A stretch of 64,000 nucleotides of DNA. It comes from Dysgonomonas sp. Marseille-P4361. Its GTDB lineage: Bacteria > Bacteroidota > Bacteroidia > Bacteroidales > Dysgonomonadaceae. A program made the position numbers and the translations under genes. Where the stretch lies: the NCBI RefSeq assembly GCF_900343125.1, contig NZ_OPYL01000002.1, forward strand, positions 496,001 to 560,000, in the 5' to 3' direction. Positions 18,887 to 28,880 of this stretch are shown in pieces (position 1 is the first letter of the stretch; each line of letters begins with the position of its first letter). The notes under the pieces were generated by a model. It had not been told where the DNA came from. It did not search any database and was given only the letters and a program-made list of their open reading frames with translations.

Positions 18887-20902
18887 ATGAAAGGATATAT
18901 AAAGAGACTTCTTAATGACAAGTTTATTCGATGTCTATTATTTATATTGGTAGCTTATTTGGCTATCCTCTTTTTCTTGTTTCTTTCCAGATGTGCCTTT
19001 TTTATTTCTAATTGGGATGCTGTCGATGCTATTGATAGTTCTATAAAACAGCTCTATATTCTAATAGCTTTTCGTAGAGGTTTAAGATTTGATAGTGTAA
19101 TAGCAAGTTATATCTCTTTAATTCCGCTGATAGTCATATTCTTGTTTGCACAGTTCAGACGATTGAATAAGGTGATATTAAAAATAATTCTGATATATTA
19201 TATAGTATGTGGATTTGGTATATTAGCAATCTCTATGGCAAATATACCATACTATTTGTATTTCAATAAACATATTGATACTTCTGTTTTTCAATGGTTT
19301 GAATATTTTAGTGAAACTTTTGGAATGGTAGCAGAAGAATCATCATACCTAATTTATATTCTATCTTTTGTTTGCTTGTTTTCTTTATATGTATTCTTGT
19401 TTACCAGGCTGTATAAGCTTACAATAAGAGAGGAAGAAGATAAGCAATATAATGGGAAATATTATCTCATAAACAGTGCTGTTTTAGTCTTTTTATTTCT
19501 TTTTTTTGTAGGAGGTACTTATGGATTCTTCCCTGGAGGATTAAAAAGAAAGCATTCTATATTTTGTGGTGAAATTATCCTTTGTAATGCAGTGATGAAT
19601 CCTGTGTTCTTTCTTACAGACTTGCCTGCTTCGATGAAAATAGATCGATTGATAGATGAAGAAACTGCAATAAAGAATATTGGTAAAGAATTAGGTTTTG
19701 ATATATCTAAGGATATATATATAAATAAGGCTGTTGAAAATGATACTATAATGAATAGACCAAATATTGTTATTGTGTATATGGAGTCGTTTTCTAGTAA
19801 ATATTTGGAAACGAAAGGTAAAAATGGAGATTTTGTTACTCCTTATATACAGGAACTTAAAGATAAATCATATTTTTTCAAAAAGTTTTATTCACAAGGT
19901 ACGCATACCAACCAAGCTATAACATCAGCACTATATAGTCTTCCAGCTTTCTTTGACAAAGTTATGACAACGAAAACAAATATGAAGTTGGACTTTGAAA
20001 AATATGCAATGGATCAGTTTGATGAGTTGAGAAAAAAATCATTAACATTATACGGATTACCTAATGAACTGAAAAACCAAGGATACTATAGTCAAATGTT
20101 TGTAACACATACAAAAACATATGAAAACTTTGACTATTTCGCTGTTCAAAATGAAATAGATAAAGTGTATGGCCTTGAAGATTATCCAGATGCGAAGCCT
20201 ACCAGTGTTTGGGGTATTTCTGATGAAGATTTATTGAAAAATGCATTGGAAAAGATAGATTCTATATCGAAAGAAAATATTCCATCTATGACTGCTATTC
20301 TAACTATCAGTAATCATCCTCCTTATATCTATACCGAACAGTTTAAAAATGTATCAGTAAATAAGGACGAAAGGGCTGTTGCATATATGGATGATTGTAT
20401 CAAGAACTTTATGAAAGAAGCCAGTGAAAAAGAGTGGTTTAATAATACGATCTTTGTCTTTTTGGGCGATCATGGACGTAATTTCTCGTCAGACCTCCAA
20501 GAATATAACTACCCATTGTCTCTTAACCATGTCCCTCTGATTATCTATTCACCACTGTTTGAGGGTATGCCTCAGCATAACTCTTCATTAATGGGGCAAA
20601 TAGATTTTTATCCTGTAATAATGGGTTTGTTAGGAAAAACGCCAACATATAATACGTTTGGAGTAGATGTCTTATCTAAGGAAAGAAAGTATATCTATTT
20701 CACATCAGACAGCAAACTTGCCTGTATGAGTAACGATTATCTCTATAATTATGATTTTACTTACGATAGCGAGTTTTTATATAGACTGGATGATGAAACA
20801 TATGAAAATATTTTGGAGGAAAATGTAGCTGTGGCAGATAGTATGAAAAACTATGCAACATCAATGATTAGAGGTGTAAAATATATTTTAAAAAATAACT
20901 AA
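18887..20902 (+). CDS. LtaS/OpgB-like membrane sulfatase-family phosphoglycerol transferase
   Basis: A 671-residue protein with about five membrane segments in the first 215 residues ([18 protein letters not shown]-like and similar) and an extracytoplasmic alkaline-phosphatase/sulfatase domain (about 295-620). Domain motifs are [14 protein letters not shown] (metal-binding Glu), GTHTNQAIT with the probable catalytic Thr339 or Thr341, and FLGDHGRN late in the domain. Lipoteichoic-acid synthases of this fold transfer glycerophosphate; in Gram-negatives relatives modify glucans or lipopolysaccharide. The acceptor here is unknown. It stands between the second synthase and leuB, 4 bases from leuB, so it belongs to the leu transcript. 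Confidence 0.85.
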   Translation: MKGYIKRLLNDKFIRCLLFILVAYLAILFFLFLSRCAFFISNWDAVDAIDSSIKQLYILIAFRRGLRFDSVIASYISLIPLIVIFLFAQFRRLNKVILKIILIYYIVCGFGILAISMANIPYYLYFNKHIDTSVFQWFEYFSETFGMVAEESSYLIYILSFVCLFSLYVFLFTRLYKLTIREEEDKQYNGKYYLINSAVLVFLFLFFVGGTYGFFPGGLKRKHSIFCGEIILCNAVMNPVFFLTDLPASMKIDRLIDEETAIKNIGKELGFDISKDIYINKAVENDTIMNRPNIVIVYMESFSSKYLETKGKNGDFVTPYIQELKDKSYFFKKFYSQGTHTNQAITSALYSLPAFFDKVMTTKTNMKLDFEKYAMDQFDELRKKSLTLYGLPNELKNQGYYSQMFVTHTKTYENFDYFAVQNEIDKVYGLEDYPDAKPTSVWGISDEDLLKNALEKIDSISKENIPSMTAILTISNHPPYIYTEQFKNVSVNKDERAVAYMDDCIKNFMKEASEKEWFNNTIFVFLGDHGRNFSSDLQEYNYPLSLNHVPLIIYSPLFEGMPQHNSSLMGQIDFYPVIMGLLGKTPTYNTFGVDVLSKERKYIYFTSDSKLACMSNDYLYNYDFTYDSEFLYRLDDETYENILEENVAVADSMKNYATSMIRGVKYILKNN

Positions 20903-20906
20903 CGAT

Positions 20907-21980
20907 ATGAAGTTAAATATTGCTGTTCTTCCCGGAGATGGGATTGGTCCTGAAATAATAGGACAAGCTTTGCGTGTTATCGAAGCCGTATGTGAAAAGT
21001 ATGGACATGATTTGTCTTATGAATATGGATTAGTAGGGGCTACGGCTATCGATCAAGTAGGTAATCCTTACCCTGAAGGTACACACGAACTGTGTATGAC
21101 TTCAGATGCGGTTCTTTTTGGTGCAATAGGAGATCCTAAATACGATAATAATCCATCTGCTAAAGTACGTCCCGAGCAAGGACTTTTGGCAATGAGAAAG
21201 AAACTAGGTTTGTATGCGAACTTACGTCCGGTAACAACATTTCCTTCTCTTATTCATAAATCTCCTTTGCGTGCAGACTTGATTGAGGGAGCAGATTTTA
21301 TGTGTGTAAGAGAATTAACAGGAGGCCTATACTTCGGTCGTCCTCAAGGACGTAGCGAAGATGGCAATACAGCTTATGATACATGTGTTTATACTCGCGA
21401 AGAAGTAGAGAGAATCTTACATCTTTCATATAAGTATGCGCGTATGCGTCGCAAGAAACTGACCGTTGTCGATAAAGCGAATGTATTAGCTTCTTCCCGT
21501 TTGTGGAGACAAGTAGCTCAGGAAATAGAGAAAGAGTATCCCGATGTTGAAACCGAATATATGTTTGTGGATAATGCAGCAATGCAGATTATTCAATGGC
21601 CAAAACGCTTCGATGTCCTAGTGACAGAAAATCTATTTGGAGATATCCTGACCGATGAAGCTTCTGTTATCACAGGATCATTAGGAATGTTGCCTTCTGC
21701 TTCGATCGGAATTCATACATCTGTCTTTGAACCAATTCATGGATCTTACCCTCAGGCAGCCGGTAAAAATATCGCAAATCCATTAGCAACAATTCTGTCA
21801 GCGGCAATGATGTTTGAGTACGCTTTCGAATTGCAAGAGGAGGGAAGCCTGATACGTAGAGCTGTAGCTGCATCTATGGAGGCTGGTATAGTAACGGAAG
21901 ATATTGCTTCGGGAGATGTTAAAGCTTCTTCGACTTCCGAAGTCGGAGATTGGATTGTCAATTATGTAAAAGAGCAGTAA
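20907..21980 (+). CDS. leuB: 3-isopropylmalate dehydrogenase
   Basis: A 357-residue NAD-dependent beta-decarboxylating dehydrogenase. Motifs: [17 protein letters not shown] at the start, [15 protein letters not shown], the metal-binding [22 protein letters not shown], and the nucleotide-binding [19 protein letters not shown]. It catalyses the last-but-one leucine step and, with a citramalate synthase, can also serve isoleucine. Last gene of the cluster, followed by a very strong terminator. Confidence 0.97.
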   Translation: MKLNIAVLPGDGIGPEIIGQALRVIEAVCEKYGHDLSYEYGLVGATAIDQVGNPYPEGTHELCMTSDAVLFGAIGDPKYDNNPSAKVRPEQGLLAMRKKLGLYANLRPVTTFPSLIHKSPLRADLIEGADFMCVRELTGGLYFGRPQGRSEDGNTAYDTCVYTREEVERILHLSYKYARMRRKKLTVVDKANVLASSRLWRQVAQEIEKEYPDVETEYMFVDNAAMQIIQWPKRFDVLVTENLFGDILTDEASVITGSLGMLPSASIGIHTSVFEPIHGSYPQAAGKNIANPLATILSAAMMFEYAFELQEEGSLIRRAVAASMEAGIVTEDIASGDVKASSTSEVGDWIVNYVKEQ

Positions 21981-22006
21981 ACGTCTCTTTTATTTTGCAT
22001 AGATGA

Positions 22007-22039
22007 AAGACAAGGTTGCTATCGTAGCAACCTTGTCTT
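22007..22039 (+). terminator. Terminator of the leu operon
   Basis: AAGACAAGGTTGCTA (22007-22021), loop TCG, TAGCAACCTTGTCTT (22025-22039): 15 perfect pairs, followed by ATTTAT. It closes the leuA-to-leuB transcript. Confidence 0.88.
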
Positions 22040-22128
22040 ATTTATAGATAAGATTTATTCTTTTTTAATGGCTGTTCAAAATTTAGTAATCTGCTATATT
22101 TTTTATATTTTTGGAATTCTATTTTAAA

Positions 22129-23931
22129 ATGATGTCTGTTAAAAAACTATATAATAATTTTCTTGTCTGGAAAACCCAGAATGTAAATGAAAGACAAATG
22201 GTTTTGTTTGTGAGTTTCCTTATAGGAATATTCACTGCATTTGCTGCTTACGTCCTTAAATCATTAATTCATTTAATTCAGGATCTTCTTACTTCTAATT
22301 TTTTGTCCGAAGGGGCAAACTATATTTATCTCATAACACCGGCTGTCGGTATTCTTATTGCCGGTCTGTATGTGAGATATGTAGTTAGAGATGATATAAG
22401 TCATGGGGTTACTAAGATTCTTTATGCCATATCACAGCGTAAAAGTTTCATAAAACTGCATAATGTTTATACCTCAATAGTAGCCAGTTCTATAACAATC
22501 GGATTTGGGGGGTCAGTAGGAGCCGAGGCTCCGATTGTTCTTACCGGATCGGCTATCGGTTCTAATCTTGGACGTTTTTTTAAGGTAGAACAGAAGTACT
22601 TAATGCTGCTCATTGGTTGTGGAGCCGCAGGTGCAATTGCAGGTATCTTTAAAGCTCCTATAGCAGGGTTGGTATTCGTTGTAGAAGTATTGATGCTCGA
22701 TCTTACAACTTTTACGGTCTTGCCTCTTTTGGTGACTTCTGTTACAGCAGCTACTCTTTCATACATTACGATGGGGAGCAATGCTATGTTTAACTATGCT
22801 CATTCAAGCGATTTCATTCTCGAGCGTATTCCATATGTGATTTTATTAGGTATATTTTGTGGTATTGTTTCTCTGTATTTTACCAGAGCGATGAATTGGA
22901 TAGAAAATATATTTAGGAAATTAACTTACTGGAAAAAATTCGCCTTGGGTGCCAGTATGCTAAGTATATTAATCTTCCTCTTACCTCCGCTATATGGAGA
23001 GGGATACGATACAATAAATCTTCTCATTAGTGGTTCGAAAGACTATTCATCTATCATAGAAAATAGTATGTTCTTTAAGTTCGAAGATTACCGTTGGACA
23101 ATCATACTATTTCTTACAGGTGTGTTATTGATGAAGGTATTTGCTTCCAGTGCGACTAATGGTGGTGGTGGAACTGGGGGGATATTTGCTCCGTCTTTGT
23201 TCCTTGGTTGTATTGCAGGATTTGTGTTCTCCTTCACTTTAAACAACTCAGGTATTCTTTCTTCTTATATGCCTTTCTTACCTGAAGATAACTTTGCATT
23301 GATGGGAATGGCGGGAGTTATGGCGGGAGTTATGCATGCCCCGTTAACAGGAACATTCTTGATCGCAGAACTAACAGGAGGATATGAACTGTTATTGCCT
23401 TTGATGATTGTCTCTATTTCGTCTTATACCTTTATTAAAATATTTGAGCCTCATAGTATATACTCTATGCGTTTGGCTAAAAAAGGAGAATTGATTACAC
23501 ATCAGAAAGATAAAGCTGTTTTAACCTTGATGGATATTGAGGAGCTGATTGAAACTAATTTCCAAAAAGTTCACCCCGAGATGACTTTAGGTGATATGGT
23601 GAAAGTTATCTCTCGATCACCTCGAAATGTATTTCCAGTCGTGGACGATCAGAATCGTTTCTTAGGAATTGTTCTTATGGATAATATCAGAAACATTATG
23701 TTCCGACCAGAGCTATACAGTCGATTTACCGTATCGAGAGTGATGACTTCAGCACCGGCAACTATTGTTGTTGGAATGCCTATGGAGACGGTTATGAAAT
23801 CTTTTGATGAGACAAAAGCTTGGAATCTCCCTGTCGTGGATGAGAATGATGTATATCTTGGATTTATTTCAAAATCGAATATATTAGATGTCTACAGAGA
23901 GGTTCTTGCCGAAAACTTTGTAGAAGAGTAA
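22129..23931 (+). CDS. ClC-family chloride channel/transporter with CBS pair
   Basis: About 600 residues from ATG 22129 (a second ATG follows at 22132; the upstream TTG at 22111 is less likely). The membrane part (to about residue 430) has the ClC selectivity motifs GSVGAEAPIV, including the gating-type Glu, and GGTGGIFAPSLFLG. The cytoplasmic C-terminus holds two CBS domains (about 465-595) that bind adenine nucleotides in relatives. It should move chloride, or exchange chloride for protons, across the inner membrane. It is followed 28 bases later by the zinc-ribbon protein gene. Confidence 0.92.
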   Translation: MMSVKKLYNNFLVWKTQNVNERQMVLFVSFLIGIFTAFAAYVLKSLIHLIQDLLTSNFLSEGANYIYLITPAVGILIAGLYVRYVVRDDISHGVTKILYAISQRKSFIKLHNVYTSIVASSITIGFGGSVGAEAPIVLTGSAIGSNLGRFFKVEQKYLMLLIGCGAAGAIAGIFKAPIAGLVFVVEVLMLDLTTFTVLPLLVTSVTAATLSYITMGSNAMFNYAHSSDFILERIPYVILLGIFCGIVSLYFTRAMNWIENIFRKLTYWKKFALGASMLSILIFLLPPLYGEGYDTINLLISGSKDYSSIIENSMFFKFEDYRWTIILFLTGVLLMKVFASSATNGGGGTGGIFAPSLFLGCIAGFVFSFTLNNSGILSSYMPFLPEDNFALMGMAGVMAGVMHAPLTGTFLIAELTGGYELLLPLMIVSISSYTFIKIFEPHSIYSMRLAKKGELITHQKDKAVLTLMDIEELIETNFQKVHPEMTLGDMVKVISRSPRNVFPVVDDQNRFLGIVLMDNIRNIMFRPELYSRFTVSRVMTSAPATIVVGMPMETVMKSFDETKAWNLPVVDENDVYLGFISKSNILDVYREVLAENFVEE

Positions 23932-23959
23932 ACACACAACTTTATTTTCATATAAATAT

Positions 23960-25252
23960 ATGGCTAAAAGAATAAAAGCTATACAATGTCCACAATGTGG
24001 AAGTGCCGATCAAAAGCAGTTAAAAGATGATTATTATCAATGTAAGAACTGTGGAGCAAATTACTATCTTGATAATGATGATGTAAATATAAACGTTACC
24101 CATAGGGTGGAGACTCCAACTCAACCACAAGTAAGTCCTAAGAAGGCTTTGTGGGCTACAGTAATTGGAGTAGCTCTTTTTTTGTTAATATTCCTTCTTC
24201 CCCAATTATTTGATTCCAAATCATCATTAAATACAAAATCACGTTTTAAGGGTAGAGCGGAAATAAATACAACAGTGAAGGTAAATGATAAACTCTATAT
24301 ATTAGTATTGACTCAGACTGGTATGGGAGATGCTCCGAGAGATGTTTATTATGAATTTTTAGATCCGGAAACAGAGGAGGTTGTAAAAACTGAACAGCTC
24401 TTAAATTTAAACAAGATAAGTATATCAAGTACTGATGTGAAGAGATTCTCGGATGGAAAAACATATATAGTAGCTAACGACCAGCGAATACTTGTTGTAG
24501 ACGATAAAGAGTTAAAAGTTACAGATGTTACAGATACTATGTTTCAAGGAGATTCTTTATACACTTCGGGTATTGTGAGTGCAGATATTTACAGCTTATA
24601 CGGTGATGCTATAAAGGTAATGACCAGTATGGGGCGAGAATATTTCTATTATCCAATAACAAAGCAAAGTTTTGCTACAGATAAGATGTACCAATACACA
24701 TCCGATGATAATACGTTAACACCAAATGCAAAGGAAAGTATTGTTTATTTGTTTTCAGAAAGAGGTAGTTCTTCTATGCAGATGGATGCTGCAGAAGAAT
24801 TTAAGCTTTTGAAGGTTGTTTATAATGATAATGTAGGAGGTGTACAAGATAAAGGATATCGTGCCAGATGGGATAAAGATTTTAGAACAGGAGAACTTGA
24901 TTTGAAGCTTTATGTTAAACGAATGATTTCCTATTCTGATTTGACTCCCGGAAGAGTGTATTTTAATCCGGAGATACTTTATTACAATGATGATTATGTT
25001 TTTATTTGTATAACAACAAATGCGTCTAAAGAATCGGGGCTTGTATTGCAATGTTTGGATGCTAAAAATGGCGACTTATTGTGGTCGAAAGCTGTGGAAA
25101 CCAAGAATGACAGGTATCAGTATTTTTATAAAGATGCATTATTTGCCGGAGATAAATTTATGATGACATTGGATAATACAAAATATGTATTATTGGATAA
25201 TAAAGGAAATATAATCAAATATTTCAACCTGTACGGAACAAACGACTGGTAA
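23960..25252 (+). CDS. Unknown zinc-ribbon, single-membrane-span protein with beta-propeller-like domain
   Basis: A 430-residue protein I cannot assign to a named family. Residues about 9-34 form a zinc ribbon (CPQCGS ... CKNCGAN). One membrane span follows at about 68-86 (LWATVIGVALFLLIFLLPQLF). The rest is beta-rich; near the C-terminus LDAKNGDLLWSKAV and LLDNKGNIIKYF look like PQQ-type propeller repeats. Topology would put the ribbon in the cytoplasm and the propeller outside. It is probably cotranscribed with the ClC gene. The function is unknown. Confidence 0.75.
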   Translation: MAKRIKAIQCPQCGSADQKQLKDDYYQCKNCGANYYLDNDDVNINVTHRVETPTQPQVSPKKALWATVIGVALFLLIFLLPQLFDSKSSLNTKSRFKGRAEINTTVKVNDKLYILVLTQTGMGDAPRDVYYEFLDPETEEVVKTEQLLNLNKISISSTDVKRFSDGKTYIVANDQRILVVDDKELKVTDVTDTMFQGDSLYTSGIVSADIYSLYGDAIKVMTSMGREYFYYPITKQSFATDKMYQYTSDDNTLTPNAKESIVYLFSERGSSSMQMDAAEEFKLLKVVYNDNVGGVQDKGYRARWDKDFRTGELDLKLYVKRMISYSDLTPGRVYFNPEILYYNDDYVFICITTNASKESGLVLQCLDAKNGDLLWSKAVETKNDRYQYFYKDALFAGDKFMMTLDNTKYVLLDNKGNIIKYFNLYGTNDW

Positions 25253-25273
25253 GAAAATGTGGGGATTTTCTTA
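25250..25273 (+). terminator. Possible terminator hairpin before fmt
   Basis: TAAGAAAAT (25250-25258, overlapping the stop codon) pairs with ATTTTCTTA (25265-25273) around the loop GTGGGG. The stem is AT-rich and the following TTAATTATATT is a poor T-tract, so this is weak. Confidence 0.4.
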
Positions 25274-25302
25274 ATTATATTATTAAAACTAGGGGATAAC
25301 GA

Positions 25303-26271
25303 ATGAATAAAGAAGATTTACGTATTGTTTTCATGGGTACACCAGACTTTGCGGTAGAGAGTCTACGTACTTTAGTAGAAAACAATTATAATATAGTTGG
25401 GGTAATAACAATGCCCGATAAGCCAAGTGGGAGAGGTCATAAGATTCAATATTCGGCAGTAAAGAAATATGCATTGGAGCAAAATCTACCTTTGCTGCAA
25501 CCCGAAAAATTGAAAGATGAATCTTTTTTGGATGAATTAAAAGCCTTAAAGGCAGATCTTCAGATTGTAGTAGCTTTCCGTATGCTACCCGAAGTAGTTT
25601 GGAATATGCCTAAATATGGTACATTCAATCTGCATGGATCTTTACTTCCTCAGTATCGTGGAGCAGCACCTATCAACTGGGCTATCATAAATGGAGAAAA
25701 AGAAACCGGAGTAACAACTTTTTTCTTGACGCATGAAATAGATACAGGTAAAATTATTCTACAAGAAAGAATACCAATAGGAGAGAACGATAATGTAGGT
25801 AAAATCTACGATCAATTAATGAATATTGGAGGACGACTTGTCTGTCAGACCGTAGATCTGATCTTAGATAATAAAGTAGATGCAATATCGCAGGACCAAT
25901 TCTATGTAAACGAGGAAGATTTAAAGCCCGCACCAAAAATATTTAAAGAAACTTGTCGTATCGATTGGGGTAAATCTGCACAAGATGTGCATAATCTGAT
26001 TCGAGGAATGTCTCCTTATCCTGCGGCGTGGACTGAGTTATATATTCCGGATAAGGAATCTCAAATGGTGAAAATATTTGCTTCGGAAGTTGTAGAAGGG
26101 AAAGCAATACCTGTCGGACAAATACAGACTGATAATAAAACCTATCTGCATGTTGGTTGTGGCGATGGGCTTGTAAGTATAACAGAGATTCAGTTTGCAG
26201 GTAAAAGAGCAATGAAAATAGATGAAGTCTTAAGAGGTTACAAGTTTGAAGAAGGAGCTTATTTTAAATAA
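25303..26271 (+). CDS. fmt: Methionyl-tRNA formyltransferase
   Basis: A 322-residue enzyme that formylates initiator Met-tRNA. The start RIVFMGTPDFAVESLRTL and the active-site region FNLHGSLLPQYRGAAPINWAIINGE (formyl-folate binding; catalytic Asn-His) are clear, and the C-terminal OB-like tRNA-binding domain (about 207-315) is present. It is not linked here to def, which is its partner in many bacteria. ATG 25303 gives the normal length. Confidence 0.97.
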   Translation: MNKEDLRIVFMGTPDFAVESLRTLVENNYNIVGVITMPDKPSGRGHKIQYSAVKKYALEQNLPLLQPEKLKDESFLDELKALKADLQIVVAFRMLPEVVWNMPKYGTFNLHGSLLPQYRGAAPINWAIINGEKETGVTTFFLTHEIDTGKIILQERIPIGENDNVGKIYDQLMNIGGRLVCQTVDLILDNKVDAISQDQFYVNEEDLKPAPKIFKETCRIDWGKSAQDVHNLIRGMSPYPAAWTELYIPDKESQMVKIFASEVVEGKAIPVGQIQTDNKTYLHVGCGDGLVSITEIQFAGKRAMKIDEVLRGYKFEEGAYFK

Positions 26272-26344
26272 ACCTCTTTATCTATAATAGATTAGATATA
26301 GTCATATAGAAACATTAAATGATAATAACAACAGTAAAATCTGT

Positions 26345-26352
26345 TACTTTTG
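26345..26352 (+). promoter_or_regulatory. Candidate -7 element TACTTTTG ahead of aroB
   Basis: TACTTTTG fits TAnnTTTG, 26 bases before the aroB ATG. I cannot see a convincing TTTG element at the right distance upstream. Confidence 0.35.
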
Positions 26353-26378
26353 TCACCTTTTAGTTAAAATAGCAGTTT

Positions 26379-27434
26379 ATGCAAAAAGTTATAAAATCCA
26401 CAGATCTAAATAAAGATTTAACAGATATTCTAAGTCAATTATCATTTGACCGATTGTTTATTCTTACAGACGAGAATACAGAAAAGCTTTGCTATCCTTT
26501 GGTTCAAGATAATGAACAAATAGCCAAAGCCGGGAAAATTGTAATCAAGGCTGGTGATAACAATAAAAATATTGAACAGTTAGCTTCTATATGGAAATAC
26601 CTTTCAGAAAATGGAGCTACTCGTCACTCTTTGCTTATCAATCTGGGTGGAGGTATGTTGACAGATATAGGAGGTTTTGCTGCTGCAAGCTTTAAGAGGG
26701 GCATAAAATGTATTAATATACCGACAACCTTGCTTGGTGCAGTAGATGCTGCTGTTGGGGGTAAAACAGGAATAAATTTCAACGGACTAAAGAATGAGAT
26801 AGGGGCATTTGCTCCGGCTGAGACAGTGCTGATCGATTCTGCATTTTTCAAAAGCCTCGATGCTCAAAATTTACTATCAGGCTATGCTGAAATGATTAAG
26901 CATGGACTTATTGATAGTGATGAAACATGGAAAGATGTGATTTCTTTCGATATGGAGGAAGTTGATTTTGAAAGGTTGAAACAGTTAGTCGTAAATTCAG
27001 TTCTTGTGAAAGAACGTATTGTTGAGGTTGATCCTTTTGAAAGAGGTATTCGCAAAGCTTTGAATTTGGGACATACAATCGGACATGCTTTCGAAAGTCT
27101 CTCTTATGACATAAATAGACCTATACAACACGGATATGCCGTTGCGTGGGGGCTTGTTTGTGAATTATACCTTTCGTTGAAATATTGCGGTTTCCCTAAA
27201 GAAAAACTATATAAGACCGTTTATTTTATCAGAGACAATTATGAAGGATTCTTCTACGATTGCAATCACTACGATCGTCTGTATGAATACATGAAGCACG
27301 ATAAGAAGAATGAATCGGATATGATCAATTTTACATTCCTGTCAGATGTTGGTAAAATAGAAATCAACCGAACCGCAACAAAAGAAGATATTTACGATTC
27401 GATTGATTTTTTGAGGGAAAGTGTTGGTCTTTAG
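26379..27434 (+). CDS. aroB: 3-dehydroquinate synthase
   Basis: A 351-residue NAD- and zinc-dependent enzyme of the shikimate pathway. The NAD-binding LGGGMLTDIGGFAA, the phosphate-binding IPTTLLGAVDAAVGGKTGIN and the zinc-site LNLGHTIGHAFES are visible. Length is normal. It is convergent with the VOC gene with only 4 bases between stop codons and no terminator in the gap. Confidence 0.97.
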   Translation: MQKVIKSTDLNKDLTDILSQLSFDRLFILTDENTEKLCYPLVQDNEQIAKAGKIVIKAGDNNKNIEQLASIWKYLSENGATRHSLLINLGGGMLTDIGGFAAASFKRGIKCINIPTTLLGAVDAAVGGKTGINFNGLKNEIGAFAPAETVLIDSAFFKSLDAQNLLSGYAEMIKHGLIDSDETWKDVISFDMEEVDFERLKQLVVNSVLVKERIVEVDPFERGIRKALNLGHTIGHAFESLSYDINRPIQHGYAVAWGLVCELYLSLKYCGFPKEKLYKTVYFIRDNYEGFFYDCNHYDRLYEYMKHDKKNESDMINFTFLSDVGKIEINRTATKEDIYDSIDFLRESVGL

Positions 27435-27438
27435 TTTA

Positions 27439-27819
27439 TTACAAGTTAAGAGGTAATACTTCAATCCAATAATCATCTGGGTCGTTAATAAAATAAAGAC
27501 CCATATCATGATTTTCGTATGCGATACATCCCATCTCTCTATGGTATTCGCGTATTTGTTCGTAATCTCCCGGAACACGGGCACATAGATGGCTTTCGTT
27601 TTCTCCTAACTCATATGCTTGAGGGTGATCTCTCAACCAAGTTAACTCTAGAGAAAACGGGCTTTCTCCATCACCTAAGTAAACCAAAATAAAAGAGCCA
27701 TCACCTGCTTCTTTTCTACGTATTTCTTTAAAACCTAGTGCTTTTTTGTAGAAAGCAATGCTGTTATCTAGGTTTGTTACATTAATATTGAAATGATCAA
27801 ATCTTGCTTTTATGTCCAT
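27439..27819 (-). CDS. VOC-family (glyoxalase-like) protein
   Basis: A 126-residue single vicinal-oxygen-chelate unit: FDHFNINVTNLDNSIAFYKKALGFKEI at the start (His metal ligand), FSLELTW in the middle, and DPDDYWIEVLPLNL at the end (Glu ligand). It resembles lactoylglutathione-lyase-like proteins, which isomerise hemithioacetals, but many VOC proteins have other jobs. It lies 32 bases after the MBL-fold gene on the same strand and may be cotranscribed. Confidence 0.85.
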   Translation of the reverse strand: MDIKARFDHFNINVTNLDNSIAFYKKALGFKEIRRKEAGDGSFILVYLGDGESPFSLELTWLRDHPQAYELGENESHLCARVPGDYEQIREYHREMGCIAYENHDMGLYFINDPDDYWIEVLPLNL

Positions 27820-27851
27820 TGTGACTATGATTTATAGTGTTAATAATTTAT

Positions 27852-28571
27852 TTAAAATTCTATACTTTGCCCCTTATATTTCCAACTGATAGAATTACAT
27901 CGTTTTTGGATAGCAAAATCGGCAAAAGCTACGATTGATCCATAGTTGTTGCCAAAGTGCATAGGAACAAAAATATCAGTTTCAATTGTATTTAAAAATT
28001 GCTCTGCACCTTTCATATAGTCCTTTCCTAAGCGTATATCGATAGGAAACATGACTAAATCCAGATGCTGTACATGTTCTGATAGGAGTGTGAGTTCATC
28101 ATTGTAATAATTTTCTGCTTCATTTATCTCTTCTTCGGTAGACTCTTCATTCCAGTGCCAGTTGTTCAGATCGCCGGCATGGAAAATAGTTTTATCATCA
28201 GCTTTTATAAGGAAAGATATTCCTAAGTCGGTTGATCCAAAAGCCTGTATTGATAGGATACCGTCTTTGTAAGTATCTAATTTGTCCATGTAAATAGCAT
28301 CACCTTCAGTTGCCATTTTATTGTCTAAAATATCTTTGGAAAAAATATAAACAATATCATTTCTCTGCTTTTTCCATTCTAATATTTCCGGATTAAAGTG
28401 GTCTTGATGAGAATGGGTACATAGAATGTATAATTTCTTATTGTTTTTCAGTACCTTTTGATGTACTATGCCATCATTGTCCTCATTCGAATCTTTATAA
28501 TAATCGATAATCATAGAAAAGTTGTCATTTTCTAAAACAAAACCGCTATGGAAAATATATGTAAGTTTCAT
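27852..28571 (-). CDS. MBL-fold metallohydrolase (UlaG/RNase Z-like fold)
   Basis: I choose ATG 28571 (MKLTYIFHSGFVLEN), 239 residues. It has AAAGAAAGAG just upstream, and the alternative start at 28619 falls within a TATCTTTG promoter element (28624-28617). The metallo-beta-lactamase motif is THSHQDHF (about residues 50-57), followed by IFHAGDLNNWHW and FVPMHFGNNY with further metal ligands. A two-metal hydrolase is expected; the substrate is unknown. Confidence 0.82.
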   Translation of the reverse strand: MKLTYIFHSGFVLENDNFSMIIDYYKDSNEDNDGIVHQKVLKNNKKLYILCTHSHQDHFNPEILEWKKQRNDIVYIFSKDILDNKMATEGDAIYMDKLDTYKDGILSIQAFGSTDLGISFLIKADDKTIFHAGDLNNWHWNEESTEEEINEAENYYNDELTLLSEHVQHLDLVMFPIDIRLGKDYMKGAEQFLNTIETDIFVPMHFGNNYGSIVAFADFAIQKRCNSISWKYKGQSIEF

Positions 28572-28728
28572 CTCTTTCTTTATATTTAATAACAAAAAAA
28601 ACAATTTATAGTTTAGCAAAGATATAAATGAAAAGTATTTAATCTTATTTTTATGTTATGCAACATGTAAATATCGATTTGATAGGTTTAAATAGTTTAT
28701 AATCTACTGTTTATAACTGTTTTTATAT

Positions 28729-28759
28729 TTTGTGTGTTCGTACACACTTTTTATTTTTG
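28729..28759 (+). promoter_or_regulatory. Promoter with embedded palindrome ahead of the DUF1080 gene
   Basis: TTTG (28729-28732), 19-base spacer, TATTTTTG (28752-28759): a near-perfect Bacteroidetes promoter. The spacer is filled by GTGTGT-TCGT-ACACAC (28732-28747), six perfect base pairs of dyad with a central CG. That position suits a repressor operator. The predicted start is near 28766, leaving a leader of about 115 bases that contains a small hairpin, TATCAAT (28794-28800) with ATTGATA (28806-28812). Confidence 0.6.
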
Positions 28760-28880
28760 ATGTTATTTCGTTACTTTGTAGAGCATCTATTCTTATCAAT
28801 GTCAAATTGATAGACTATCGTTTGTTATCATCGAAAAAGATCTAGCAAAAAAGAATATTTACATAGCAAATATAAATAAA

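Noticed and set aside
23308-23336. Tandem GGCGGGAGTTAT in the ClC gene
   Set aside because: It encodes MAGVMAGVMHAP, a conserved ClC membrane motif.
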